This document shows, one piece after another, positions 1 through 8,510 of a stretch of 64,000 bases of DNA. The notes beneath the pieces are model-generated. The model was not told the origin of the DNA. It made no database searches and saw only the letters and a program-made list of their open reading frames with translations. Origin of the DNA: Paraburkholderia phenazinium (GTDB lineage Bacteria; Pseudomonadota; Gammaproteobacteria; Burkholderiales; Burkholderiaceae); assembly GCF_900142845.1 (NCBI RefSeq), contig NZ_FSRU01000002.1:2604001-2668000 (forward strand), read 5' to 3'. The stretch's first letter is position 1; each line of letters starts with the position of its first letter. A program made the position numbers and the translations under genes.

Positions 1-228
1 CTGGATGCACTGCCGGTGGGCCTGCTGGTGCTCGGCATCGGCATTTCGCTCGGTGGCCCGACGGGCTATGCGATGAGCCCGGCACGCGATCTGTCGCCGC
101 GTCTGATGCACGCGCTGCTGCCGATTCCCGGCAAGCGCGACAGCGACTGGCGCTATGCATGGGTGCCCGTGATGGGCCCGCTCGCCGGCGGTGCGGCTGC
201 CGCATGGATCTACCTGCACGTCCATTGA
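1..228 (+). CDS. glpF: Glycerol uptake facilitator / aquaporin (MIP family), C-terminal end
   Basis: The reading frame is open from base 1 and ends with TGA at 226-228, so only about the last 75 residues of an inner-membrane channel are present. The text [10 protein letters not shown] matches the second NPA box and the following NPARD region of GlpF-type aquaglyceroporins, and two hydrophobic stretches flank it, as expected for the re-entrant half-helix and TM6. GlpF lets glycerol diffuse into the cell for phosphorylation by GlpK, which would lie upstream or nearby outside the window. Oddity: the box reads SPA rather than NPA, with AGC at the Asn position. Family assignment is firm for the fragment; substrate choice between water and glycerol cannot be read from it. 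Confidence 0.8.
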   Translation: MDALPVGLLVLGIGISLGGPTGYAMSPARDLSPRLMHALLPIPGKRDSDWRYAWVPVMGPLAGGAAAAWIYLHVH

Positions 229-346
229 TGCTCATACCGGCCGGGAGCGAAACGGCCGCGCAGACGCCGACAAAGCACGTATCATGATGCTTTCAAGTTT
301 GCGCACGGGCCTCGCGGCCTACGCGCCTCTCGCTCCCTGTTCCGGC

Positions 347-1033
347 ATGATCGATCATCTCATCTGTGACTGCGACGGCGTTCTCGTCGACAGCGAAGTT
401 ATCGCTGACCACGTACTCCTCGAAACGCTCTCGGCCACCTTCCCCGGTCTCGACTTCACCGGCGCCGTGAAGACGGCGTTCGGTCAGCAGACTTCGCGCT
501 TTCTCGAAGGTATCAAGACGTCGTTCGACATCGAACTGCCTGCCGATTTTCTCGAGACGGTCGAGCACAACGTCGAACTCGCGCTCAGTTCGAAACTCAC
601 CGCGGTGGGCGGCGTGCGCGACGCGCTGCAGCGGGTGCCGTTGCCGGCGGCGGTCGTCTCGAATAGCCGTATGAAGCGCGTGCAAGCCTCGGTGCGGCGC
701 GCCGGGCTGCAGCAGGTGTTCGGCGAACGTGTCTTCAGCGCCGAGCAGGTGGCGCGGCCTAAGCCCTACCCCGATGTCTATCTGTTCGCCGCGCAACAAC
801 TGGGCGTGGAGCCGGCCAAATGTCTGGTGGTTGAAGACAGCGTCGCCGGTCTGAACGCCGCACGCGCGGCCGGCATGAAGACGATCGCGTTCGTCGGCGC
901 GAGTCATATTCCGGAAGGCTATGCGGATGCGCTGCGCAAGATGGGCATGACCCGCATCATGGAGCATATGGACGAACTGCCGGCGCTCGTCGAAGCCGGC
1001 GTGCGCGGCGAGTTCGGGGAAGTGCAGTCTTAA
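347..1033 (+). CDS. HAD superfamily IA phosphatase
   Basis: A 228-aa cytoplasmic HAD-type hydrolase. Motif I is visible as DCDGVLVDSE near residues 8-17 (nucleophile Asp and general-acid Asp), motif II as VVSNS near residue 104, a Lys in RPKPYPD as motif III, and VVEDSVAGLNAA as motif IV. This pattern is typical of small sugar-phosphate phosphatases such as YieH (6-phosphogluconate) or beta-phosphoglucomutase-like proteins. The start was placed at ATG 347 because family members begin a few residues before motif I; an in-frame ATG lies upstream at 284, and neither has a strong ribosome binding site. It converges on ribB. The substrate is unknown. Confidence 0.85.
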   Translation: MIDHLICDCDGVLVDSEVIADHVLLETLSATFPGLDFTGAVKTAFGQQTSRFLEGIKTSFDIELPADFLETVEHNVELALSSKLTAVGGVRDALQRVPLPAAVVSNSRMKRVQASVRRAGLQQVFGERVFSAEQVARPKPYPDVYLFAAQQLGVEPAKCLVVEDSVAGLNAARAAGMKTIAFVGASHIPEGYADALRKMGMTRIMEHMDELPALVEAGVRGEFGEVQS

Positions 1034-1052
1034 AGTGCCGGCCCGGGTGGCA

Positions 1053-1110
1053 GTGTGAAGGGCAAAACCCACGCTCGCCGATCGTGCGCGGGCGTTGCCC
1101 TCCATCACAC
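1053..1110. terminator. Long imperfect hairpin between convergent genes
   Basis: GTGTGAAGGGCAA at 1053-1065 can pair with TTGCCCTCCATCACAC at 1095-1110, with a small bulge. It sits in the gap between the HAD gene stop at 1033 and the ribB stop at 1116. There is no clear T tract, so intrinsic termination is only a possibility. Confidence 0.35.
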
Positions 1111-1115
1111 CTCAA

Positions 1116-1835
1116 TCACGCTTCGTCCACGCAGCACTCGCGCGCCGCCGCCAGCGCGGCACGGAATTCCACCAGTTCGGCAATCGTCAGCATCGGCAGA
1201 TTGTGTTGCGCCGCGAAGCGCTCGACATCCGCGCCGCGCGTCATCGTGCCGTCTGCGTTCATCAATTCGCATAGCACGCCGGCAGGCCGGAGACCGGCGA
1301 GAATCGCCAGATCGACCGTGCCTTCCGTATGGCCGCGCCGCGCCAGCACACCGCCGGGCGACGCGCGCAGCGGGAACACGTGACCAGGACTGACGATATC
1401 GGTCGGCTTGGCGTTCTCGGCAATCGCGGCGCGAATCGTCGTCACGCGATCCGCTGCTGAGACGCCGGTCGTCACGCCTTCACGCGCTTCGATCGACACC
1501 GTGAACGCCGTACCGTGACGGCTCTCGTTGCGGGTGGCCATTGGCGGCAAATGCAGCGCGCGCACCTTGTCGTCGGGCAGGCACAGGCAGACGATGCCGC
1601 TGCACTCGCGGATCAGCAGCGCCATGGTCTCGTTGGTGAGCCGCTCGGCGGAGACGATCAGATCGGCTTCGTTCTCGCGGTCGTGGTCGTCCTGCAGGAC
1701 CACGGCGCGGCCATCGCGCATGGCTTGCAAGGCAGCGGCGATGCGCGGCGGAACCGGTTCGCTGGCGAGCTGTGGGAGATCGGCGAACGCATCGTCTGCA
1801 ATCGTCGAAGGGGCAGGAAAAGTAGTCAAGGACAT
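1116..1835 (-). CDS. ribB: 3,4-dihydroxy-2-butanone-4-phosphate synthase
   Basis: Makes the four-carbon precursor of riboflavin (3,4-dihydroxy-2-butanone 4-phosphate) from ribulose 5-phosphate, releasing formate, in the cytoplasm. The 239-aa protein shows the acidic metal and substrate loop [10 protein letters not shown] at 49-58, [11 protein letters not shown] at 166-176 and CELMNADG at 189-196. It is the stand-alone RibB type, with no GTP cyclohydrolase II domain, and has an N-terminal extension of about 28 residues before the catalytic domain. The gene follows an FMN riboswitch by about 150 nt, so it is expected to be repressed when FMN is abundant. It is convergent with the HAD gene. Confidence 0.95.
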   Translation of the reverse strand: MSLTTFPAPSTIADDAFADLPQLASEPVPPRIAAALQAMRDGRAVVLQDDHDRENEADLIVSAERLTNETMALLIRECSGIVCLCLPDDKVRALHLPPMATRNESRHGTAFTVSIEAREGVTTGVSAADRVTTIRAAIAENAKPTDIVSPGHVFPLRASPGGVLARRGHTEGTVDLAILAGLRPAGVLCELMNADGTMTRGADVERFAAQHNLPMLTIAELVEFRAALAAARECCVDEA

Positions 1836-1982
1836 GTGAAACGCTCTCGCAAAAGTTGGGCGAAAAACGTTTCAGGGCATTGCAAACAGGCAGCACTCGC
1901 CCCGGCGGACGTTCAACGGAACGCCCACGCTCCGCCCGGAAATGCGGGCAGCGCAACGGGGACCGACATGACTATCTGCACA

Positions 1983-2157
1983 TCTTCTTCCATCCGGACT
2001 ATGACCGTCGGCTCTGGCATCGCACCAGATCTGCTGACCCCGCTGCGCCTCCGATCCTCTGAAGACATTCACAACGCGGGCGCTCGCGGGCTCGCCGGCA
2101 AGCGCGATTGCGCTGCCTGCATACCGCCGGTGGGGAATTTCACCCCGCCCTGAAGAC
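1983..2157 (-). promoter_or_regulatory. FMN riboswitch (RFN element)
   Basis: On the minus strand the conserved RFN parts appear in order: TCTTCAGGGCGGGGTG at 2157-2142, AAATTCCCCACCGGCGGTAT at 2140-2121, the AGCCCGCGAGCG region near 2085, and AGAGCCGACGGTCATAGTC followed by CGGATGGAAGAAGATG ending at about 1981. It lies upstream of ribB in the correct orientation. By known behaviour of this class, FMN binding lowers ribB expression by termination or by masking the ribosome binding site; the 150-nt leader between the aptamer and the ATG would hold the expression platform. No clear T-tract terminator is visible in that leader, so translational control is the simpler guess. Confidence 0.93.
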
Positions 2158-2165
2158 GCACTGAT

Positions 2166-2182
2166 TGCCGGAATTTCCGGCA
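2166..2182. promoter_or_regulatory. Perfect 17-bp palindrome upstream of the ribB riboswitch
   Basis: TGCCGGAA-T-TTCCGGCA is a perfect 8+1+8 inverted repeat about 10 bp upstream of the RFN element, in the region where the ribB promoter should lie. It could be a protein operator. No regulator can be named from the sequence. Confidence 0.4.
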
Positions 2183-2272
2183 GGTGAAGCATACAACAGC
2201 CACGCTCGGTCTGCAGCGCAGCGGGTACGAATTAGAAAGGCACCTCGCGTACGAGTACGCGGGCCGGCGCCA

Positions 2273-2959
2273 TCAAACCGGCGCGGCGTGGTGCCGAGCC
2301 GCATCGTGCGGCACATCCCAGCGCGGCGGCGTTTCCGCATTCAGCGTGACGCGAAACGCGCGCGCCTCGGTGTCGCCGGGATTGCGCAGGCTATGCGGCT
2401 GGTCGGCGTCGAACACGATCGCGTCGCCGGTGGCCAGCAACTGGCGCTGATCGTGCACGCTGACTTCCAGCGTGCCCTCGCTCACCACCAGATTGACCGT
2501 CGTCCCGGGCGCACGGCGGATGCCCGGCTCGGTATGCAAGGGCGCAATGCGTAGCTCATGGAATTCGGCGGTCGCCGGTTCCGCATCGGGATACAGCGGC
2601 CGCGCGGAATAACGGCCGTTCGAGCTGACGAGGCGAGTCGCCCGGTCGGCGGGCAGGTGTTCGAAACCGTTGGTGGCATGACGGCGCAGGAACGCGGCAA
2701 CCGAGACCTTCAGCGCCGCGGCCACCTTGCACAACACCTTGATCGACGGCACGCTGCGAGCCGATTCGATCTGCGCCAGCATCGCACGCGAGACGCCCGA
2801 GGCGCGGGCCAGCGCATCGAGCGACAACTGCCGCTCAGCCCGCAAGCGGGCCAGATTGACACCGACCAGATGTTCCAACGCATCGAAGGGTTCCGCGGCC
2901 CGCGGCCCTTCGAGAGCGTCACTCGCGGGATCGCGAACCAGCGCAAGCGGGGAATGCAT
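2273..2959 (-). CDS. XRE-family regulator with C-terminal cupin domain
   Basis: A 228-aa transcription factor. An N-terminal helix-turn-helix (ARLRAERQLSLDALARASGV, then SRAMLAQIESARSVPS) is followed by a cupin domain (GTTVNLVVSEGTLEVSVHD, GDAIVFDADQPHSLRNPGD) of the kind that senses small molecules. Start: ATG 2959 follows a clear GGAGG (2965-2969 on the plus strand) with 5-nt spacing, so it is preferred over an in-frame ATG at 2983. Such HTH-cupin proteins usually repress a nearby metabolic or efflux gene; no target gene shares an operon with it here. The ligand is unknown. Confidence 0.88.
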   Translation of the reverse strand: MHSPLALVRDPASDALEGPRAAEPFDALEHLVGVNLARLRAERQLSLDALARASGVSRAMLAQIESARSVPSIKVLCKVAAALKVSVAAFLRRHATNGFEHLPADRATRLVSSNGRYSARPLYPDAEPATAEFHELRIAPLHTEPGIRRAPGTTVNLVVSEGTLEVSVHDQRQLLATGDAIVFDADQPHSLRNPGDTEARAFRVTLNAETPPRWDVPHDAARHHAAPV

Positions 2960-3104
2960 GAGTGCCTCCAGTAGCGCCGCCACATGGCGGGCAAAGGGTT
3001 AGTGGAGGCAAGATAGCACCGCGATTCGTTACGCCCAACGAAGTTATCTTCACACTGTTATCAGTATTGCGGAGGACGTTTCTGGCAAAGCTTGTGCCGA
3101 ATCT

Positions 3105-4277
3105 TCATATCGCCTCGCCGACCGCGCCCTTACGGACCGGCGCATCCATGCGCGCCGCCAGCCAGGTGAGCAGCAGCGCCGCGAGGGAGACGACCGCGGC
3201 CACCCAAGGCAGCGCGTCGAGCCCCATGCCGTGGCCGATCGCCAGCCCGCCAAGCCATGCGCCGCCCGCATTGCCGAGGTTGAAAGCGCCGATATTCAGC
3301 GTCGACGCCAGGTTCGGCGCAGCCGTGGCCTTCTCGACCACGCGCATCTGCAACGGCGGCACCGTCGCAAACGCGGCGATTCCCCAGACGAAAATCGTCA
3401 TCGCGGCGGCCACCTGCGAATGGCTGGTGCGCGTGAAGATCGCCATCACGACGGCGAGCGCCAGCAGAATGCCCATCAACGACGGCATCAGCGCGCGGTC
3501 GGCGAGCCTGCCGCCCACGGTGTTGCCGATCGTCAGGCCCACGCCGAACAGCACCAGGATCAGCGTGACGCCGCGCGGCGAGAAGCCGCTTACCTGCTCG
3601 AGGATCGGCGCGATGTAGGTGAACACGACGAACACGCCGCCGAAGCCCACGATCGTCATCGCCAGCGCCATCCATACCTGCGGGTCTTTCAGCACGCGCA
3701 CTTCGTGGGCAAGGCCGGCCGGGCCGGTGTCGTGTTTGTTCGGCACCAGCGCGGCGATACCGGCGAGCGATGCCACGCCGAGCGCCGCCACCACCCAGAA
3801 CGCCGTGCGCCAACCGAATTCCTGGCCGATGAAGGTGCCGAACGGCACGCCAAGCACATTGGCGAGCGTGAGGCCGGTGAACATCAGCGCAATCGCACTG
3901 GCGCGCTTTTCCTGCGGCACCAGCGACGCGGCGACCACCGCGCCGATGCCGAAGAACGAGCCGTGCGCGAACGACGTCACGACCCGCGCAATCATCAGCA
4001 CGGAGTAGTCCGACGCCACCGCGCACAGCACGTTGCCGACGATAAACACGCCCATCAGCAACTGCAACGCGAGTTTGCGCGGCATCTTGCTGGTTACCAC
4101 GGCGAGCAGCGGCGCGCCGACGGCAACGCCCAGCGCGTAGCCGCTCACCAGCAGACCCGCGGACGGAATCGACACCGCCAGATCGCGCGCAACCTCGGGC
4201 AGCAAGCCCATGATCACGAACTCGGTGGTGCCGATGGCAAAGGCGCTAATCGCTAGCGCAAGAAGGGGAATAGGCAT
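3105..4277 (-). CDS. MFS efflux transporter (AraJ/YdhP-like, DHA1 type)
   Basis: A 390-aa inner-membrane protein with about 12 hydrophobic segments. The N-terminal text FAIGTTEFVIMGLLPEVA, and GYALGVAVGAPLLA after it, are typical of the AraJ/YdhP group of drug/proton and sugar-efflux MFS carriers. ATG 4277 starts the protein where homologues start; an in-frame ATG lies at 4325, and neither has a strong ribosome binding site. It is divergently transcribed from the LysR gene at 4397, which suggests that LysR protein controls it. The substrate is unknown. Confidence 0.88.
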   Translation of the reverse strand: MPIPLLALAISAFAIGTTEFVIMGLLPEVARDLAVSIPSAGLLVSGYALGVAVGAPLLAVVTSKMPRKLALQLLMGVFIVGNVLCAVASDYSVLMIARVVTSFAHGSFFGIGAVVAASLVPQEKRASAIALMFTGLTLANVLGVPFGTFIGQEFGWRTAFWVVAALGVASLAGIAALVPNKHDTGPAGLAHEVRVLKDPQVWMALAMTIVGFGGVFVVFTYIAPILEQVSGFSPRGVTLILVLFGVGLTIGNTVGGRLADRALMPSLMGILLALAVVMAIFTRTSHSQVAAAMTIFVWGIAAFATVPPLQMRVVEKATAAPNLASTLNIGAFNLGNAGGAWLGGLAIGHGMGLDALPWVAAVVSLAALLLTWLAARMDAPVRKGAVGEAI

Positions 4278-4371
4278 CGCAGAAGTCCGGCTTGCGGGCC
4301 GGCCAGAGAATTTCAGTAGGCGCATTGTCCCGGCTGCACGTCAATTTGAGAATGGGCGTAGCATTTGAAGC

Positions 4372-4394
4372 ATTATCAAATTATTTTGAATAAT
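4372..4394. promoter_or_regulatory. A/T-rich inverted repeat at the LysR gene start
   Basis: ATTATCAAATTATTTTG followed by AATAAT forms a near-perfect inverted repeat (one-base asymmetry) ending 2 bp before the LysR ATG at 4397. It stands out from the GC-rich surroundings and lies between the two divergent genes. It is a good candidate for the LysR autoregulatory binding site. Confidence 0.55.
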
Positions 4395-4396
4395 CG

Positions 4397-5368
4397 ATGG
4401 ATAACCTCGGCGACATCCGCCTCTTCGTCGAAGCGGCGCAGTTGGGCAGCCTGTCGGCGGCCGGGCGCAAGCTGGGCCTGACGCCGGCGGCCGCCAGCGC
4501 CCGTCTGACGAAGCTCGAAGCCGGCCTGAAGGCGCGCCTGTTCGAGCGCACCACCCGGCAGTTGCGCCTCACCGACGAAGGTCGCCTGTACCTGAACTGC
4601 TGCCGCCAGGCGCTGAGGGCGCTCGACGACGCCGAGGCCCTGCTGCAGGCGGGTCAAAATGTGGTGCGCGGCAAGGTGCGCATCTCGGCCACTTCGGACT
4701 TTGGCCGCAACCTGCTGATGCACTGGCTCGACGAATTCAACCTGCTCTACCCCGAGGTGACGTTCGCACTGACGTTGTCGGACTCGCTCTCGAACCTCGT
4801 GCAGGAGGACATCGACCTCGCGATCCGCTTCGGCGTACCGCAGGACAGCTCGCTGATCGCCCGGCCGCTGGCGCCCAACCGGCGTGTCCTGTGCGCCGCG
4901 CCCGAGTACATCGCGCGGCGCGGCGAGCCCAGGGACCCGCTCGATCTGGCGCGCTTCGACTGCATCGTGCTCGGCACGGCGTCCGGTCCCGTCAACGAAT
5001 GGCGCTTCACGCGCGGCGAGGAGATCCAGCACTACACGGTGCCGCTCGAGACGGCCCGCGAGACCAACGACGGCGCGGTCGCCCGCGAATGGGCGCTGCG
5101 CGGCTACGGGATCGTGGTGAAGTCGATGTGGGACGTGGAAGCGGATCTGCGCTCGGACGGCCTGAAAGTCCTGCTACGCGACTGGCGGTATCCAGATGCG
5201 CCGCTGCACGCGCTGTACCACCGCAACCGCTTCATGGCGCCGCGCGTGCGGGTGCTGCTGGATTTTCTGGCCGAGCGTTTCGCCCAGGTGTCCGGCGAGC
5301 TGGAGGCCCTGCTCGGCCTGCCGGCGCTCGGGCCGCTGAATCAATCCGCGCGCGGCGAAGGGCTATAA
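4397..5368 (+). CDS. LysR-family transcriptional regulator
   Basis: A 323-aa regulator. The winged helix-turn-helix occupies the first 60 residues (MDNLGDIRLFVEAAQLGSLS, with the recognition part LTPAAASARLTKLEAGLKAR), followed by the two-lobed substrate-binding domain from about residue 90. It belongs to the group with the CrgA/DsdC-like effector domain common in Burkholderiaceae. It is divergent from the MFS exporter at 3105-4277, its most likely target, and an inverted repeat lies directly before its start. The inducer is unknown. Confidence 0.92.
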   Translation: MDNLGDIRLFVEAAQLGSLSAAGRKLGLTPAAASARLTKLEAGLKARLFERTTRQLRLTDEGRLYLNCCRQALRALDDAEALLQAGQNVVRGKVRISATSDFGRNLLMHWLDEFNLLYPEVTFALTLSDSLSNLVQEDIDLAIRFGVPQDSSLIARPLAPNRRVLCAAPEYIARRGEPRDPLDLARFDCIVLGTASGPVNEWRFTRGEEIQHYTVPLETARETNDGAVAREWALRGYGIVVKSMWDVEADLRSDGLKVLLRDWRYPDAPLHALYHRNRFMAPRVRVLLDFLAERFAQVSGELEALLGLPALGPLNQSARGEGL

Positions 5369-5369
5369 T
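5364..5369 (+). promoter_or_regulatory. Candidate -10 box for miaB
   Basis: A perfect TATAAT lies at the very end of the LysR gene, about 150 bp before the miaB start. The -35 region 17 bp upstream is a poor match to TTGACA, so this is only a candidate sigma-70 promoter. Confidence 0.35.
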
Positions 5370-5518
5370 ATTCGCCTACGCTGTCAACGTGCCGCTCATA
5401 CCTTGCCGCAGCCGCCTTCGGCTTCGGCCCTCGCGCCGCGCCTCGGTCCGCACACGTTTTCGCCTCTCTTCACTTTTAACGACGCCCCCAGATTAATCAC
5501 TGCGACCGGCGAAACTCG

Positions 5519-6904
5519 ATGACCAAGAAAGTTTATGTAAAGACCTACGGCTGCCAGATGAACGAGTACGACTCCGACAAAATGGTCGACGTACTCGGTG
5601 CGGCTGAAGGCCTCGTCAAGACCGACACCCCGGAAGACGCGGACGTCATTCTCTTCAACACCTGCTCGGTGCGCGAAAAAGCGCAGGAAAAAGTCTTCTC
5701 CGAACTCGGCCGCGCGCGCGAGCTGAAGGAAGCGAATCCGAATCTGATCATCGGCGTGGGCGGCTGCGTGGCGAGCCAGGAAGGTGCGTCGATCGTCGCC
5801 CGTGCGCCGTATGTGGATGTGGTGTTCGGCCCGCAGACGCTGCACCGTCTGCCGCAGATGATCGACAAGCGCCGCGAAAGCGGGCGCCCTCAGGTCGACA
5901 TCTCGTTCCCGGAAATCGAAAAGTTCGACCACCTGCCGCCGGCGCGCGTCGACGGCCCGAGCGCGTTCGTCTCCATCATGGAAGGCTGCAGCAAGTACTG
6001 CAGCTACTGCGTCGTGCCGTACACGCGCGGCGAAGAAGTGTCGCGCCCGCTCGACGACGTGCTGACCGAGATCGCCGGCCTCGCCGACCAGGGCGTGCGC
6101 GAAGTGACGATGCTCGGCCAGAACGTGAACGCTTACCGCGGCGGCCTCACGCTCGGTTCGTCTGAGATTGCGGACTTTGCGACGCTGATCGAATACGTCG
6201 CGGAGATTCCCGGCATCGAACGCATCCGCTACACCACGTCGCATCCGAAGGAATTCACGCAGCGCCTGATCGATACCTACGCCAAGGTGCCGAAGCTCGT
6301 CAGCCACCTGCACCTGCCGGTGCAGCACGGCTCCGACCGCATCCTGATGGCGATGAAGCGCGGCTATACCGTGCTCGAATACAAATCGGTGATCCGCAAG
6401 CTGCGCGCGATCCGCCCGGACCTGTCGCTGTCCACCGACATGATCGTCGGCTTCCCCGGCGAGACCGAGGAAGACTTCGACAAGATGATGACGCTGATCC
6501 ACGAGATGCAGTACGACACCAGCTTCTCGTTCATCTACAGCCCGCGCCCCGGCACGCCGGCCGCGAACCTGCACGACGACACGCCACGTGAAGTGAAGCT
6601 CAAACGCCTGCAACATCTGCAGGCTACGATCGAGGAAAACGTCGCCCGCATCAGCGAGTCGATGGTCGGCAAGGTCGAGCGCATTCTGGTCGAACGGCCG
6701 GCGCGCAAAGACCCCAACGAACTCGCCGGCCGCACCGAAAACAACCGCGTGGTGAATTTCCCGGTGCCGCCGGCATCGCACGCGCGGCTGATCGGCCAGA
6801 TGGTAGACGTGAAAATTGTCCAGGCGTACCCACATTCGCTACGTGGCGAGCTCGTGATGGTGCATGACCCGCTGTACAACGACGCGCCGGCCACGACCCA
6901 TTAA
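5519..6904 (+). CDS. miaB: tRNA-2-methylthio-N6-dimethylallyladenosine synthase
   Basis: Radical-SAM methylthiotransferase that adds the 2-methylthio group to i6A37 of tRNAs reading UNN codons. All three domains are visible in 461 aa: the N-terminal UPF0004 domain with Cys12, Cys49 and Cys83 (auxiliary Fe-S cluster), the radical-SAM motif [19 protein letters not shown] with Cys157, Cys161 and Cys164, and a C-terminal TRAM domain ([20 protein letters not shown] onward). It heads the run miaB-phoH-ybeY, an order conserved across many proteobacteria and linked to RNA maturation. Confidence 0.97.
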   Translation: MTKKVYVKTYGCQMNEYDSDKMVDVLGAAEGLVKTDTPEDADVILFNTCSVREKAQEKVFSELGRARELKEANPNLIIGVGGCVASQEGASIVARAPYVDVVFGPQTLHRLPQMIDKRRESGRPQVDISFPEIEKFDHLPPARVDGPSAFVSIMEGCSKYCSYCVVPYTRGEEVSRPLDDVLTEIAGLADQGVREVTMLGQNVNAYRGGLTLGSSEIADFATLIEYVAEIPGIERIRYTTSHPKEFTQRLIDTYAKVPKLVSHLHLPVQHGSDRILMAMKRGYTVLEYKSVIRKLRAIRPDLSLSTDMIVGFPGETEEDFDKMMTLIHEMQYDTSFSFIYSPRPGTPAANLHDDTPREVKLKRLQHLQATIEENVARISESMVGKVERILVERPARKDPNELAGRTENNRVVNFPVPPASHARLIGQMVDVKIVQAYPHSLRGELVMVHDPLYNDAPATTH

Positions 6905-6937
6905 GCGCACTGAAACCGACAGGATCGATCCACCGCC

Positions 6938-7999
6938 TTGAAGACCACTCAGCAGCATCTGGAATTCACCGCACCGCGCGAAGACAACGCGCGGCTCGCC
7001 AACCTCTGCGGCCCGCTCGACGAAAACCTGCGGCAGATCGAGCAGGCGCTCGATGTCACGCTGCAACGCCGCGGTCACCGCATCTCGATCCGCGGCCGGG
7101 GCGCGAAGCTGGCGCTCACCGCCCTCGAAAACTTTTACAACAGCGCGCGCGATCCGCTGTCGGTCGACGACATCCAGCTTGCGCTGGTCGAGTCGCGCCA
7201 TCCCGCGCGCGGCCGCAGCAACGGCGCGGAGAGCCCGGACGCGCGCTTTCGCCACGACCCGGATCATCCGTTCGACGAACCGGCCGACACCGGCGACGAA
7301 GACCTCGAAGCGCTCGGCCCCAAGCTGTACACACGCCGCGCCGATCTGCGCGGCCGCACGCCGGCGCAGCGCGAGTATCTGAAGCAGATCATCGCGCACG
7401 ACGTGACCTTCGGCATCGGGCCGGCGGGCACGGGCAAGACGTATCTGGCAGTGGCCTGTGCGGTGGACGCGCTGGAGCGCGATCAGGTCAAGCGTATCGT
7501 GCTGACGCGTCCCGCCGTGGAAGCCGGCGAGCGGCTCGGCTTTCTGCCGGGCGATCTCGCACAGAAGGTCGACCCGTATCTGCGGCCTCTGTACGACGCG
7601 CTGTACGACCTGCTCGGCTTCGACAAGACCGCAAAAATGTTCGAGCGCCAGATGATCGAGATCGCGCCGCTCGCCTATATGCGCGGACGCACGCTGAATC
7701 ACGCGTTTATCATTCTGGACGAGGCGCAGAACACCACGCCGGAGCAGATGAAAATGTTCCTGACGCGGATCGGCTTCGGCTCGAAGGCCGTGGTCACCGG
7801 CGACACGACCCAGGTCGACTTGCCGCGCGGTCACAAGAGCGGGCTGATCGAAGCGCAGCAGGTGCTGTCGAACGTCCGTGGGATTGCGCTCACGCACTTT
7901 ACCAGCGTCGACGTGGTGCGGCATCCGCTGGTGGCGCGCATCGTGGAGGCTTACGATGCACACTCGCAGAAGAACGCCAACCCGGCCGATGCGCGTTGA
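6938..7999 (+). CDS. phoH: PhoH-family ATPase (YbeZ)
   Basis: A 353-aa cytoplasmic ATPase. An N-terminal KH-like RNA-binding region (about 20-90) and an acidic linker precede the PhoH ATPase domain, with Walker A GPAGTGKT at 161-168 and Walker B IILDEAQN at 258-265. It is the YbeZ type, a partner of YbeY in rRNA processing and ribosome quality control. The start is TTG 6938; no ATG or GTG gives a protein of family length, and the text after it (KTTQQHLEFTAPREDNARL) looks like the native N terminus. Likely co-transcribed with miaB (33-nt gap) and ybeY (31-nt gap). Confidence 0.95.
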   Translation: MKTTQQHLEFTAPREDNARLANLCGPLDENLRQIEQALDVTLQRRGHRISIRGRGAKLALTALENFYNSARDPLSVDDIQLALVESRHPARGRSNGAESPDARFRHDPDHPFDEPADTGDEDLEALGPKLYTRRADLRGRTPAQREYLKQIIAHDVTFGIGPAGTGKTYLAVACAVDALERDQVKRIVLTRPAVEAGERLGFLPGDLAQKVDPYLRPLYDALYDLLGFDKTAKMFERQMIEIAPLAYMRGRTLNHAFIILDEAQNTTPEQMKMFLTRIGFGSKAVVTGDTTQVDLPRGHKSGLIEAQQVLSNVRGIALTHFTSVDVVRHPLVARIVEAYDAHSQKNANPADAR

Positions 8000-8030
8000 A
8001 TCCGCTTAAAACGCTACGACACCAGGACGC

Positions 8031-8492
8031 ATGAGCCGCACCCCGAAACTGACGCTGAACCTGCAATTCCCCGCCGCCAAGGCCTGGCCGGAGCACAAGG
8101 CGATTCTGCCGCGTGCTACCGTGGCCGGCTGGATCAAGGCGGCGCTCTTTGCCGATGCGGAACTGACCGTGCGCCTCGTCGACGCGGAAGAAGGCCGCAC
8201 GCTGAACCGCACCTATCGCGGCAAAGACTATTCGACCAACGTGCTGACCTTCGCCTACGCTGAATCGGAAGACGATCCGGTCACGGGCGATCTGATCCTG
8301 TGCTGCCCGGTGGTCGAGAAGGAAGCCGCCGAGCAGGGCAAGCCGCTCGCCGAGCACTACGCGCATCTTCTGGTGCACGGCACGCTGCACGCGCAAGGCT
8401 ACGATCACGAGGTCGAAGAGGAAGCGCAGGAAATGGAAGCCATCGAAACCGAGATCCTCGCCAAGCTCGGCTTCCCCGACCCCTACCAATAG
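8031..8492 (+). CDS. ybeY: Endoribonuclease YbeY (rRNA maturation factor)
   Basis: A 153-aa zinc-dependent single-strand RNase that acts in 16S rRNA 3'-end maturation and 70S ribosome quality control. The zinc motif [11 protein letters not shown] is complete (His116, His120, His126), and the conserved [19 protein letters not shown] segment is present at 56-74. It follows phoH closely in the conserved miaB-phoH-ybeY cluster. Confidence 0.97.
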   Translation: MSRTPKLTLNLQFPAAKAWPEHKAILPRATVAGWIKAALFADAELTVRLVDAEEGRTLNRTYRGKDYSTNVLTFAYAESEDDPVTGDLILCCPVVEKEAAEQGKPLAEHYAHLLVHGTLHAQGYDHEVEEEAQEMEAIETEILAKLGFPDPYQ

Positions 8493-8510
8493 CCGCCTGA
8501 ACAATCCGCC

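Noticed and set aside
5396..6835. A 479-codon minus-strand frame opposite miaB
   Set aside because: Shadow; low-complexity His/Arg/Ala-rich text and no recognisable domain.
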